DNA of 64,000 bases from Clostridium bornimense (GCF_018917145.1 NZ_JAHLOD010000008.1:34517-98516); one strand, 5' to 3'; shown: positions 9,221 to 18,525, numbered from the stretch's first letter. Made by a program: numbers and translations. Notes: generated from the letters alone by a model not told the origin.

Positions 9221-10402
9221 TTAATTAAACAATTTTCCCTTGAACGCTCTCTGCATTAATGAATTAAAATTATTCTCTAATTCTTTTAAACTCTCTTCCA
9301 TTTCAAATTTCAATTTGTCGACTTGATTAACAAAGTCAGCAAATTGATTTTGAAGTTCTATTGGTGGAACAATAACATTTTGTTCACTTAATATTTTAAG
9401 ATTTATATTTTTTTGTGCTGATTCAGGAGCTGAATCTTCTAATATTTTTTGTAAGAAAAACATCCAAAATTGAATAAACATATTATTAGTTTTATCATTT
9501 GGTATAAATGCAACTACACTGTCTGGAAAACAAGCATCAAATGTTAATATACTTGTCTTTGCAATATTAGCAGCAATAGTAATACATAAGGTTCCCTTAT
9601 CCCACATTTTACTTTGCTTAAGACCTAACTCTGAATAAGTCTGTGTGTACTCTTTTAAATATATACCAGCATTTGCAATATCACCAGTTTGTACTAAAGG
9701 ATATGGACCACCTAATAATTCAGGTGCATTTCTTGGTCTATGTTTTGACTTCCCTCTAGATAATTCACCTAACTCATTTAACTTTTTCTTTTCCCATCCT
9801 TTTGGGTTAGTAACTGGGTCACCAAACATCTCGATAAATTTTGATTTAACTAATTCATCTAATAGATTAATAGCTTGTTTTCTTTTCTCTACCACATCTT
9901 CTGCTTTTTTTAAAACTTTAACTATTTTCTTTTGAGCTTCTAATGATGGCACAGGTATACTGCAATTAGATATATTTTTAGCACTTATATTACTTACTAC
10001 ACAACCATTTGCATCTTTAATCACAGCTCTTTGAAACTCATCAGATCTTAAGAAGTAAAATAGATACTCTCTATCTAGTTTATTCACTTCTGTTATTTCG
10101 AATTTTCCAACGCGCTGATTTAATAATGACGCTTCTGTATATGAATATCTTGATATCTTCCCTATGCTCCCTGACATTGATATAAGTATATCACCCATCT
10201 TAACCTCATACTGCTTATTGTTTTCTAAGAATTCATTAGGATAACATATTTTTTTATCAATTATAACTTTATTATTTTGTAAGTTATTAATTCTTATTAT
10301 AGGTACTTCATTTTCAGTAAATTGATTACTTTTAAAGGCATATCCATTTTTTAATTTTGTGACATCTTTTAACTTATATAACTTAAATTCTTCTTGCCAC
10401 AT
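9221..10402 (-). CDS. hsdS: Type I restriction-modification specificity subunit HsdS
   Basis: 393 residues with two target-recognition domains (about 1-165 and 200-370). Each is followed by a helical spacer, and the central one contains EMFGDPVTNPKGW, the typical inter-TRD junction. Each TRD reads half of a bipartite DNA site. The gene starts 2 bp after hsdM, so the two are translationally linked. The recognition sequence cannot be deduced. No inverted partial hsdS copies are present nearby, so phase-variable shuffling is not evident. Confidence 0.93.
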   Translation of the reverse strand: MWQEEFKLYKLKDVTKLKNGYAFKSNQFTENEVPIIRINNLQNNKVIIDKKICYPNEFLENNKQYEVKMGDILISMSGSIGKISRYSYTEASLLNQRVGKFEITEVNKLDREYLFYFLRSDEFQRAVIKDANGCVVSNISAKNISNCSIPVPSLEAQKKIVKVLKKAEDVVEKRKQAINLLDELVKSKFIEMFGDPVTNPKGWEKKKLNELGELSRGKSKHRPRNAPELLGGPYPLVQTGDIANAGIYLKEYTQTYSELGLKQSKMWDKGTLCITIAANIAKTSILTFDACFPDSVVAFIPNDKTNNMFIQFWMFFLQKILEDSAPESAQKNINLKILSEQNVIVPPIELQNQFADFVNQVDKLKFEMEESLKELENNFNSLMQRAFKGKLFN

Positions 10403-10403
10403 A

Positions 10404-11954
10404 CTACTTCACCAATCCTTTTAAACTTTCTATGTCTTGTAAAATTGAGTTTTCCAACTCTTCAAGTTTACTTAATATAACTGACGGCTTTTCATATACA
10501 ACATCTTCATACTCAACTTCTTTATACTTATTAATAGAAAGATCATACCCATTGTCTGCTATTTCTTTTTTTTCAACCCAGAACCATTTATCTTCCTTAG
10601 TTGGATCTAAAGTTTTATCTTTCCTAACTGATCTCCATTTCTCAATAATATCTGGAATATCTCCATCATTATTAAGCTTATTTCTCTTATCATCTAATGA
10701 GAAACCATCACTTTGCATATCATAAAACCAAACTTTATCTGTTTCTCCACCTTTAGTAAAGATAAGTATAGCAGTTGATACACCTGCATATGGCTTAAAA
10801 ACTCCTGATGGCATTGATATTACACCTTCTAAAGCATTCTCTTCTACTAATGCTTTTCTAATATCTTTATGAGCTTTTGTTGAGCCAAATAATACTCCAT
10901 CTGGTACTATAACTGCACATCTTCCTCCTAAATCAAGTATTCTATTTATAAGCTTCATAAATAAAAGTTCTGTTTTAGTTGTTTTTGCTCCCTTAGTTAA
11001 TGTTGGATTTATATCATTAGCATCTATACTTCCCTTAAATGGTGGATTAGCTAAAACTAGAGTATACTTATTTTCTTCATCATAAACCTTTGACATAGCA
11101 TCCATTTGTCTTACATTAGGATTATCTATACTATGAAGCATTAAGTTCATTGATGCTATTCTAACCATTGATGGGTCAAAATCAAATCCATAAAACATAT
11201 CTGTTCTAAAATGCTCCCACTCCTCATTACTCATCATATCTCCAATTCTGTTATGAAGATTACCTTCTTCATCTGTAAATACACTTTCAGGCCTTGTATA
11301 TTTTTCAAGTATATATTCTAATGAATTAATTAAGAAACCTGCTGTACCACATGCTGGATCGCATATCTTATCTTCTGCTGTAGGATCCATTAACTCAACC
11401 ATCATTCTTATTATGTGTCTAGGAGTTCTAAACTGACCATTTACTCCTGATGTTGCAAGCTTTGATAAAAGGTATTCATATAAATCACCTTTTGTATCTG
11501 AATCATCCATGTTAATTCCTTCTATAAGTCTAACTGACTCTTGTAATAACGATGGTTTAGGAATCATAAATACTGCATCTTTCATTTCAGCAGTAAAACT
11601 TGATTCAGCTCCTCCTAACATCTTAATAGCAGGAAATACCTTTTGTGATACTACATCAAACATTTCATTTACATCTAAATGTTGAAATTCAGACCATTTT
11701 AATAATTCATAGTTAAAGTCCTCAGTTGATTTATTATCTGCTATTAACTTATCATTCAACTCTTTAAATAAAGAAGTATATGGCACTTCCATTCTATTAG
11801 CTCTTTTTGCCTTAGCATTATCTATATCATCTAATCTCTTTATAAATAAAAGATATGATATTTGTTCAATTACAGTCAGAGGGTTTGATATTCCCCCTGA
11901 CCAAAAGTTATTCCATAGTCTATCTATTTTACTCCTAATTTCTGCACTTAACAT
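10404..11954 (-). CDS. hsdM: Type I restriction-modification DNA methyltransferase HsdM
   Basis: 516 residues. An N-terminal helical HsdM domain precedes an N6-adenine methyltransferase domain, with SAM motif DPACGTAG (199-206) and catalytic motif NPPF (303-306). It combines with HsdS to methylate adenines at the host target and protect it from HsdR. It lies between hsdR (18 bp upstream) and hsdS. All catalytic motifs are intact. Confidence 0.95.
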   Translation of the reverse strand: MLSAEIRSKIDRLWNNFWSGGISNPLTVIEQISYLLFIKRLDDIDNAKAKRANRMEVPYTSLFKELNDKLIADNKSTEDFNYELLKWSEFQHLDVNEMFDVVSQKVFPAIKMLGGAESSFTAEMKDAVFMIPKPSLLQESVRLIEGINMDDSDTKGDLYEYLLSKLATSGVNGQFRTPRHIIRMMVELMDPTAEDKICDPACGTAGFLINSLEYILEKYTRPESVFTDEEGNLHNRIGDMMSNEEWEHFRTDMFYGFDFDPSMVRIASMNLMLHSIDNPNVRQMDAMSKVYDEENKYTLVLANPPFKGSIDANDINPTLTKGAKTTKTELLFMKLINRILDLGGRCAVIVPDGVLFGSTKAHKDIRKALVEENALEGVISMPSGVFKPYAGVSTAILIFTKGGETDKVWFYDMQSDGFSLDDKRNKLNNDGDIPDIIEKWRSVRKDKTLDPTKEDKWFWVEKKEIADNGYDLSINKYKEVEYEDVVYEKPSVILSKLEELENSILQDIESLKGLVK

Positions 11955-11972
11955 ATGTTGTTCCTCCTAAAT

Positions 11973-14900
11973 TTATGAAATATATGTTACCTTAAATGGT
12001 TTTATCAAATCGAAAACATCATCTGCCATTCTACCAAATATACCTTCAACACCATCTGGATTAAATGTTGTATATGGTTCCCTAAACAATGCTTTCACTG
12101 ATATCCCTTTATTTTTAGCAATATCATTCTTAATTATTTCTAAAGTCTTAATTTGTGTTGCATTCATTTTATTATGATGATTTTGAATAAACTCCTCAAA
12201 AATCTTATTTAGCTCAACATCATCTATTCCAATAAACTTCCTTACTATACCAACTATATCATCTTTACTGATATCAGTTTTACTAGATAATTCATCTATG
12301 CTATAAACAAAGTCATCTCCAAATATTGAATATACACCATTAATTTCAGTTTCAGTTAGTTTCTCGCCTTTTCTAATCTTATGGATTATAATTTGATCCT
12401 TTAGTTTTTCTTCTATAGCTTTCTTGACTCTTTTATCATAAGGTTCCATATTAGAACCATAAAGAACTGTTCCCGCACTAACTTCTTTCACAATTCCACC
12501 AGTGTCCTTTATATCAAATACAATGAAAGTACTTGAATTTGCACCTTTATACTTCATTAAATCTCGTAAGTCACTTCTTATAGATTCTAACTTTTCATAA
12601 CTCAATCCTTCCCATCCTGATGGTTCTAATAGTGACTTTACAAGTTCCCTCTTGCCATCAAACTGACTAAGATTTATTTTAAGCTTTGCTAATCTCTCCA
12701 TTGTGGAGTTAATTTCCCGAATCATTGCATCCTTATCATCTTTTTCAAAGTAATAAAGTATTCTGTAAATACAATTATCAAAAGTTAATGCATCTGTACT
12801 ATCCTTTGCTTCTATCCATTGAATTAAAGGAGCTATCTCCAATTTAAGTTTTTTAATAAAATCTTCACTTAAATGTGTCCAATATTCTTCTTTCTTTACT
12901 TGCTCTATTCTTTTTCTATTCTTCTTTATTTCAATACTTTCAGTAGGAAGTTCATCTATATCTGATTTCAGCTTTTTAACGAAATCTTCTATTATATCAC
13001 CTTGTCGCTTTTCTTTATATAATTCTAGCAATTTACATTCTAATTCAAATCTAACTTGCATTGATGTCTTTTGAGGCTTTGGTATAAACCCTTTAGGATT
13101 CATTTCAAAAAACTCAAAGTTTTTGTAACAATCAAATATAACAAACTCATCTTTATCTCTTCCATCTCCAAAAAGGTTATCACATCTTCTTGTTCCTCTA
13201 CCTATCATTTGCCAGAACTTAACCTTTGAATAAATAGGTTTAGCAAATACTAAGTTAACTATACTAGGCACATCAATACCTGTATCTAACAAGTCTACTG
13301 ATATTGCTATTCTAGGAAAATCTTCTGTCTTAAACTTTTCAATAAGGATATCCTTATCTTTTATTCCTGAGTATATTACAGCTGTCATTTTACCTTTGTA
13401 TTGAGGGTATAATTCGTTAAACAAAGAATCCAGAAGGTTAGCATGATTCTTTGATTTTGCAAATATAATTGTTTTTCCTAAATGGTCTCCTACTTTTATG
13501 CCATCTTCCATAAGGGATTTTAATATAAATCTATTGGTGTCCTTATTAGTAACCTTCTTTTCTAACTCATCTTTAGTAAACTCTATTTCATCCCCATTAT
13601 ATCCATCTTCATCTACCTGATGTCTTTGCTCCTCTGTCATTTCACTATACTTAATTCCTTTTCTTAAGAAATTTGTACTTGTATCTTTAACCCTTGGCTC
13701 TATAAGATAAGGTGGTATATGGCTCCAAGCTTCATCTACTGAAAAGTTAAATGTAGGATCCTCTGTATCACAATTAAATAAATCAAAGGTATTACGTTCT
13801 ATAAAATCAATAGGTGTTGCTGTTAATCCAATAATATTAGAATCAAAATACTCTAGTATATCTCTATATGTCTTATATATACTTCTGTGAGATTCATCAC
13901 ATATTATTAAATCAAAGAAACCAACACTAAATTTACTATAGTAATTTATCATTGTTTGATATGTTGAAAAATATAATGTTGCTTCTCTATTGTCTGCATT
14001 CTTTCCTGTAAACCTACAAGATATTTGTTCTGGCATAAAAGTCTTGAAGCTATTAGCATCTTCCTTAGCCTGTTTTACAAGTTCATCTCTGTCTGCTAAG
14101 AATAATACTCTTTTAGCCCAATTAGCTTCCATCATTCCTTTAGTTAAAGCAATAACTGTTCTAGTCTTACCTGTCCCTGTTGCCATTACTAAAAGAGCTC
14201 TTCTATATCCATTTGAGTATCTCTCATATACTCTCTTTATACCTTCTATTTGATAAGGTCTTCCTGCTATATTTTTATCTATTTCTACCTTATTTAGGTC
14301 TTTCTTATATTTATGTTTAAAATATAATTCTTCTAAATCCTCTAAAGTATAAAATCCCCATATCTGTCTAGGTTCACTATACTTATCATCCCACATATAT
14401 ATTTCATATCCGTTAGTATAGAATATTATTGGTCTTATTCCATAGTCTCTTTCAATTGTATTAGCATATTCAACAGCTTGCTGACGTCCTATTATTGGAT
14501 CTACTGATGTTTTCTTTGCTTCCACAACCGCAACTGGCTTTCCTTTTTTATTAACTAACACATAATCAACAAACCCCTTCTTGCCATCTTCTTTATGATT
14601 ATCAAGAGGAAATTCTACTTTAACAAACTCAGTATTATTAACATCCCATCCGGCATCCTTTAACATTAAATCTATAAGTTTCTTTCTTGTTTCTTCTTCA
14701 TTTAGATTTAAAGTTTCTTCAACTTCATCTTGAATTCTTTTATCAGCTTTTTCATCTACTCTAGCTTCAACTTCGTTCTTAACTTCTTCAATAGTTTTAT
14801 GATGTTCTTCTTTGTTAGCTTCTTTTTCCTTTATGTATTCATCAATATTGTATACAGGAGCTTTAGAGTCTACAGCCTTAGGTATATCAAATTTCAATGG

Positions 14901-15281
14901 TTTTATTGAGGTGTCTTTTGTTACACTAATATAAAACCAAGCAGAAACCTTATACATGGCAACCAAGCATTCTAACGCATCTTTTTTACTTTCATATCCT
15001 TCATGATTAGCCTTATTACCGTATCTTCTTACAATATCAAAAAGATCTGGTATAGCTTGATTTATTTTTCTAGTTCTTAAAATTTTGATTTTATCATCCT
15101 GTGTGGCAAATCTATCAACATCAACCCTTAATGCTGCTAATACAATATCTATAATTTGTTCTCCAAACATACGCATTTTTAGCATTGATGCATTACTGTC
15201 TGTATGAAGATAATTTTCTGCTTGAGCACCTAATTTAGCTAAGGTTGCCCACTTTTTATTTAAAAATCCAAAATTAGACAT
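11973..15281 (-). CDS. hsdR: Type I restriction endonuclease subunit HsdR
   Basis: 1102 residues. A DUF4145-like N-terminal domain (about 1-130) precedes the HSDR_N nuclease with Asp239 and E254-A-K256. The SF2 motor follows: ATGTGKT with Lys372, DESH at 462-465, then LTATP. An EcoEI-type C-terminal domain ends the protein. It translocates DNA and cuts at unmethylated sites together with HsdM2S. It is the first gene of a minus-strand operon R-M-S-DUF262-HEPN. Divergent transcription toward 15450 shares a 168-bp intergenic region. SD GGGGGG lies before the ATG. Confidence 0.95.
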   Translation of the reverse strand: MSNFGFLNKKWATLAKLGAQAENYLHTDSNASMLKMRMFGEQIIDIVLAALRVDVDRFATQDDKIKILRTRKINQAIPDLFDIVRRYGNKANHEGYESKKDALECLVAMYKVSAWFYISVTKDTSIKPLKFDIPKAVDSKAPVYNIDEYIKEKEANKEEHHKTIEEVKNEVEARVDEKADKRIQDEVEETLNLNEEETRKKLIDLMLKDAGWDVNNTEFVKVEFPLDNHKEDGKKGFVDYVLVNKKGKPVAVVEAKKTSVDPIIGRQQAVEYANTIERDYGIRPIIFYTNGYEIYMWDDKYSEPRQIWGFYTLEDLEELYFKHKYKKDLNKVEIDKNIAGRPYQIEGIKRVYERYSNGYRRALLVMATGTGKTRTVIALTKGMMEANWAKRVLFLADRDELVKQAKEDANSFKTFMPEQISCRFTGKNADNREATLYFSTYQTMINYYSKFSVGFFDLIICDESHRSIYKTYRDILEYFDSNIIGLTATPIDFIERNTFDLFNCDTEDPTFNFSVDEAWSHIPPYLIEPRVKDTSTNFLRKGIKYSEMTEEQRHQVDEDGYNGDEIEFTKDELEKKVTNKDTNRFILKSLMEDGIKVGDHLGKTIIFAKSKNHANLLDSLFNELYPQYKGKMTAVIYSGIKDKDILIEKFKTEDFPRIAISVDLLDTGIDVPSIVNLVFAKPIYSKVKFWQMIGRGTRRCDNLFGDGRDKDEFVIFDCYKNFEFFEMNPKGFIPKPQKTSMQVRFELECKLLELYKEKRQGDIIEDFVKKLKSDIDELPTESIEIKKNRKRIEQVKKEEYWTHLSEDFIKKLKLEIAPLIQWIEAKDSTDALTFDNCIYRILYYFEKDDKDAMIREINSTMERLAKLKINLSQFDGKRELVKSLLEPSGWEGLSYEKLESIRSDLRDLMKYKGANSSTFIVFDIKDTGGIVKEVSAGTVLYGSNMEPYDKRVKKAIEEKLKDQIIIHKIRKGEKLTETEINGVYSIFGDDFVYSIDELSSKTDISKDDIVGIVRKFIGIDDVELNKIFEEFIQNHHNKMNATQIKTLEIIKNDIAKNKGISVKALFREPYTTFNPDGVEGIFGRMADDVFDLIKPFKVTYIS

Positions 15282-15449
15282 ATCTTCCCCCCCATAATTA
15301 ATACTTCTGTCTCACCTTTACTTTCGCATATAATCATCTATTATTATAACATTTTATTACTGAATATTCTCTATTGCTTTTTATAATTACATAGATGTAT
15401 AATACTTATAATCTATTTCTTGTTAATATAATACAAGGAGGAATTTAGC

Positions 15450-15878
15450 ATGCATACAAATATGGGATTCTATAATGTATCCCAATTATTTAAGCTCTTA
15501 AAAATATGCTCTAAAAATAATTATAGTAGGATATCTATAAAAACATCTTCTGAGGAATGTTTTGAGCTAAAAGCTAATGAACCTATTAGTAAAAATATAT
15601 ATGAGTTTCTTGAAAGCTTAGTAGAGTTTCAAACTGAAACTACGGAAGAGCATATAATAATAAAAATTAATATTAAAGAAGACTTTAATCGTAAGAAAAG
15701 GATGTTTAATAAAAAATTTGAATATAGAAATGAATTAAATCAATTGGCAAATTGCTTATTTATAGACAATGGTGAACAATTCAGCATAATTGATGAAGTG
15801 CTAGAAGATGAGAATTATATAAGGGTGCAAGTACCAAAGTATTTTTATAGGTACTTATATAATAACGTACCTTTATAA
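15450..15878 (+). CDS. Unknown 142-aa protein divergent from hsdR
   Basis: Preceded by a strong SD (AAGGAGG, 9 nt before ATG). The sequence is mixed alpha/beta and highly charged, with no signal peptide, no metal-binding motif and no family I recognise. It is divergent from hsdR and followed by its own strong terminator (15901-15955), so it is a monocistronic cargo gene. It could be a controller or accessory of the restriction system or an unrelated passenger; the sequence does not decide. Confidence 0.7.
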   Translation: MHTNMGFYNVSQLFKLLKICSKNNYSRISIKTSSEECFELKANEPISKNIYEFLESLVEFQTETTEEHIIIKINIKEDFNRKKRMFNKKFEYRNELNQLANCLFIDNGEQFSIIDEVLEDENYIRVQVPKYFYRYLYNNVPL

Positions 15879-15900
15879 AAAATAGATAATATTTATATTA

Positions 15901-15955
15901 ACAAGAAAGTAGATTTTTAAATGTGTTGTATCCATTTAAGAATCTACTTTCTTGT
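15901..15955 (+). terminator. Terminator of the 142-aa gene
   Basis: ACAAGAAAGTAGATT pairs with AATCTACTTTCTTGT (15 bp), with additional pairing toward the loop, followed by CATTTT. It overlaps the palindromic motif at 15952-15967. Confidence 0.8.
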
Positions 15956-15967
15956 CATTTTCGACAA
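15952..15967. promoter_or_regulatory. Palindromic 16-bp motif, copy 1
   Basis: TTGTCATTTTCGACAA, an inverted repeat TTGTC/GACAA with a 6-bp spacer. The exact reverse complement recurs at 18443-18458 beside the S24-like regulator gene. It is probably a repressor operator or another protein-binding site. Confidence 0.5.
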
Positions 15968-15976
15968 CCAAAAGCA

Positions 15977-16007
15977 AAGGAGATGCCCCCACGTAAAGCA
16001 TCTCCTT
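15977..16007. terminator. Second hairpin after the 142-aa gene
   Basis: AAGGAGATGC (15977-15986) pairs with GCATCTCCTT (15998-16007) in a 10-bp stem with a GC-rich loop. It is followed by AATTATTT rather than a full U-run. It may be a backup terminator or a structural element of the adjoining replication region. Confidence 0.5.
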
Positions 16008-16529
16008 AATTATTTAAAATCTAAATCATCCTTTAAAAATATTTTTTTGGATGACGTTTGTACTTATACTTAATAGTATATATTAACACAAATTAGAAAT
16101 CAATATTACTTTATTAAATATCTATTTAATCATTTCTATAATCTCATATATCTTTTTACCTTTAAGCACTAATTTTTTTATAAAATTTTCTCCTGCTACC
16201 TAGCTATTAATATTAAAACACTATTAATCGTTTCATGCCCCACCCCTGTTGGTTATAATTTCTGTAGTAAATGCTTCTCTCCCTTAATATCCACTTATTT
16301 AAATAAATTTTAGCAATTACGAGCTGGTGTTTTGTGCTTTTTTTGCATATTCTAGCTTATTTTTGAGCATCTTATTGGCTATTTATCAACATCATAATAT
16401 ACATCTCTCTATACTATTTCTGTAACTTACTTGATAGCCTTCGGCACTATTATCTAGTCCATATATTTATAATTTCCCCTTTCGGGGTGTTATTGAATTA
16501 AAATATATAATTTTGAAAGGATGATTCAA
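16008..16529. other. 522-bp non-coding region, possible replication origin
   Basis: No credible ORF on either strand. Unlike neighbouring gaps it has several small structured, more GC-rich patches: GCCCCACCCC near 16236, GCCTTCGGC near 16438, and CCCCTTTCGGGG near 16477. It lies between a terminator and the replication module, so a single- or double-strand origin is a reasonable guess. Nothing in the sequence proves it. Confidence 0.3.
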
Positions 16530-16904
16530 ATGAAAAACACTTTATTAAATTTACTAAAGGAAAAAGACTATACCATTAGCGAGCATACTAACACTATATC
16601 CTTCTTCAATGATATCTATTCAGTTAACTTATGTACCTATAATACTACTTTTACTGTATGGATTAATTCACTCCAATCAGACATAGCAAGTTCAAAACTT
16701 CTTATTAGTTTTAGTTCTATACCTATTAATATCAAAGCTATTAGAAATTGGCTACATACTATAATAAGCTTGCAAATCACAGACTCATATAATACCTTAA
16801 ATCCTTTAACACTAATTAATGATACTATCCTTAAAGCAGCCTACACTGATTTATTAAACCTATTAGATGAATATTTAATATATTTAGCTATTAACCCTCT
16901 TTAG
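16530..16904 (+). CDS. Unknown small protein next to the rep gene
   Basis: 124 residues counted from the ATG at 16530. The in-frame ATG at 16521 sits directly on the SD GAAAGG and is less likely. No recognised domain, signal peptide or transmembrane segment; the middle is hydrophobic and helical. It converges on the replication-protein gene with only 7 bp between the stops, so the two belong to one module. Function unknown. Confidence 0.6.
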   Translation: MKNTLLNLLKEKDYTISEHTNTISFFNDIYSVNLCTYNTTFTVWINSLQSDIASSKLLISFSSIPINIKAIRNWLHTIISLQITDSYNTLNPLTLINDTILKAAYTDLLNLLDEYLIYLAINPL

Positions 16905-16911
16905 AATTAAT

Positions 16912-18150
16912 TTATGCTACTAATTCTAATCTCTTATTAACATAAATACAATGCCTTAAGCAATCAATATCTATTGCTGGTATATACATAGATGAATATA
17001 TATAATGTACTCCTGAGTCAAGAATTTTCTTCTTATATTTTAATATTGATTTTTCACTTATAGGTGAAACCTTTATTTCTCCATTAAGATACTTAATTAC
17101 CTTTTTTGATGTTTCTCTCATTTTAGGAGTTGTAAATATTAAATCCATCTTCTTCATTAACTCTTTCCTCGTTACCTTTTCTTTATCCATTTGCATATCC
17201 TTCATAAAATCAATTAATAATTTTTGCTGGTATCTTATATCACATGTATCACTTAAAGTTGCATATGGACTTAAATTTCTAAGTAGTACACTGTAGCTAG
17301 GCTCCTTATTATATACATTGTATTCATTGCCATATGTATTCCATAAATTCACACCATAAGATAAAATGCATGTAGCCCCATTTAAAATATACTCATTACC
17401 ACTATTAAACTTAAAGCACTTGTAGTTACTAAAATCTGAACAAATATTAATAAATAAATTATCTGCCCTAACGCTTTTATTAATTATATCTTTTCTTATA
17501 TTTCTTACCACTCTTACAATCTTTGTTCTACCATTTTTAGCTTCGAATCGTAGCACTGTATTATTAACAGGACAATCTATTTTCTTATTTCTGTACTTTG
17601 ATTCTTTTTTCTTGTTATATACTTTATATAAGCACTTACTTTTCTTTCTGTCTGTACCACTATAATAATATATTGTTCCTTTATCAGCATATTCATCATC
17701 GATTTTCTTCCTATTACTTTTTGTTTTTAGTAATACGTCATATAAAGCTTCAGCTACATCTTCTGGAACAACTATATCTATATAAGTTTCTTCTCTAGTA
17801 ACACCCCATGAATTCACATCACTTATTTTATTAAAATCTAGTATATCACCTACTCTATCCTCTAAATAATCTTTAATGTTATTTATATCTATATTAGTCA
17901 TTAAACCATTTACAGTCTCTTTAATTAGTTTGTCCATATTTATACTAATAAGTAATCGTCCACTGAATACACTAAAATTATAATATTTAATATATATATT
18001 TTCTTTCATAATCCAATAATCTATTCTACTGTTTATACTATCACTATCTTTAGTATCTAATTTAACTCTCTTCCTATTCCATAAATTAATATTTTTATTG
18101 ATGGTTTTAAAATTGGTTGCTATCGATATATCTATTTTATCTTTACTCAT
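16912..18150 (-). CDS. Phage/plasmid replication protein, gene II/X-like
   Basis: 412 residues. The segments SWGVTREETYIDI, TIYYYSGTDRKKSKCLYKVYNKKKE and NTVLRFEAKNG resemble the tRiDi, Tvyy...kiYdKgkE and lRfE blocks of gene II/X-type (Phage_CRI) rolling-circle initiators. Such proteins nick a double-strand origin through a Tyr. Two Tyr pairs near the middle are candidates, but I cannot assign the nicking residue. A start at 18150 is supported by AGGAGTGAGAAA. Its presence suggests that the excised element replicates as a circle or is mobilised by nicking. A relaxase-like role is the main alternative. Confidence 0.6.
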   Translation of the reverse strand: MSKDKIDISIATNFKTINKNINLWNRKRVKLDTKDSDSINSRIDYWIMKENIYIKYYNFSVFSGRLLISINMDKLIKETVNGLMTNIDINNIKDYLEDRVGDILDFNKISDVNSWGVTREETYIDIVVPEDVAEALYDVLLKTKSNRKKIDDEYADKGTIYYYSGTDRKKSKCLYKVYNKKKESKYRNKKIDCPVNNTVLRFEAKNGRTKIVRVVRNIRKDIINKSVRADNLFINICSDFSNYKCFKFNSGNEYILNGATCILSYGVNLWNTYGNEYNVYNKEPSYSVLLRNLSPYATLSDTCDIRYQQKLLIDFMKDMQMDKEKVTRKELMKKMDLIFTTPKMRETSKKVIKYLNGEIKVSPISEKSILKYKKKILDSGVHYIYSSMYIPAIDIDCLRHCIYVNKRLELVA

Positions 18151-18168
18151 TTTCTCACTCCTATATTA

Positions 18169-18201
18169 TAGCTTAACCCTTTATTTAAAAGGGTTAAGCT
18201 A
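18169..18201. repeat. Inverted repeat just upstream of the rep gene
   Basis: TAGCTTAACCCTT pairs perfectly with AAGGGTTAAGCTA over a 7-nt loop, about 20 bp before the rep start codon. No U-tract follows on either strand, so it is not a standard terminator. It could be an operator, an attenuating leader hairpin or a nick-site hairpin. Confidence 0.55.
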
Positions 18202-18239
18202 TATAAAACTAATAAAAAAGTTCCACTAAATTTCATATA

Positions 18240-18410
18240 TTATACCCTTTCAACTTCTTTTTTATTATCAATGTATTCTATTAATCCCTTACAGAACATA
18301 TCTACAACTGAATTTAAATAAACAGTCCTTATCTCATTGTTATTTACTTCTTTATCTAATAATAATCCTGATTTTCTATCAAACGTGTATTTTACAATTT
18401 TACTTTCCAT
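18240..18410 (-). CDS. Small 56-aa protein upstream of rep
   Basis: ATG at 18410 with a perfect SD (AAAGGAGGAAAATT), open for 56 codons to TAA at 18240. It begins MESKIVKYTFDRKSGLLL and ends EYIDNKKEVERV. The composition is balanced and charged, as in a real protein. It lies between the divergent regulator promoter and rep and is probably cotranscribed with rep. Possible roles are copy-control or Cro-like functions, inferred from position only. Confidence 0.65.
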   Translation of the reverse strand: MESKIVKYTFDRKSGLLLDKEVNNNEIRTVYLNSVVDMFCKGLIEYIDNKKEVERV

Positions 18411-18442
18411 AATTTTCCTCCTTTGTTAACTTACTTTGTCTG

Positions 18443-18458
18443 TTGTCGAAAATGACAA
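18443..18458. promoter_or_regulatory. Palindromic 16-bp motif, copy 2
   Basis: TTGTCGAAAATGACAA, the reverse complement of 15952-15967. It lies in the divergent control region between the small ORF (18410) and the S24-like regulator (18579), a natural place for a repressor operator. Confidence 0.5.
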
Positions 18459-18495
18459 TTAGTAATCCAAGTTACAATATTATATTTTTTGTATC

Positions 18496-18525
18496 TTGAC
18501 AAATGAGATATTAACATAGTATTGT
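18496..18525 (+). promoter_or_regulatory. Probable promoter of the S24-like regulator
   Basis: TTGACA at 18496-18501 and TATTGT at 18520-18525, with an 18-bp spacer, about 50 bp upstream of the regulator ATG. An imperfect palindrome (GTATAT...GTATATTAC, 18524-18546) directly downstream could be an autoregulatory operator. Confidence 0.5.

Noticed and set aside
18169..18201. Rho-independent terminator before the rep gene
   Set aside because: The stem is strong but no U-tract follows on either strand, so it is listed as an inverted repeat with unknown role.
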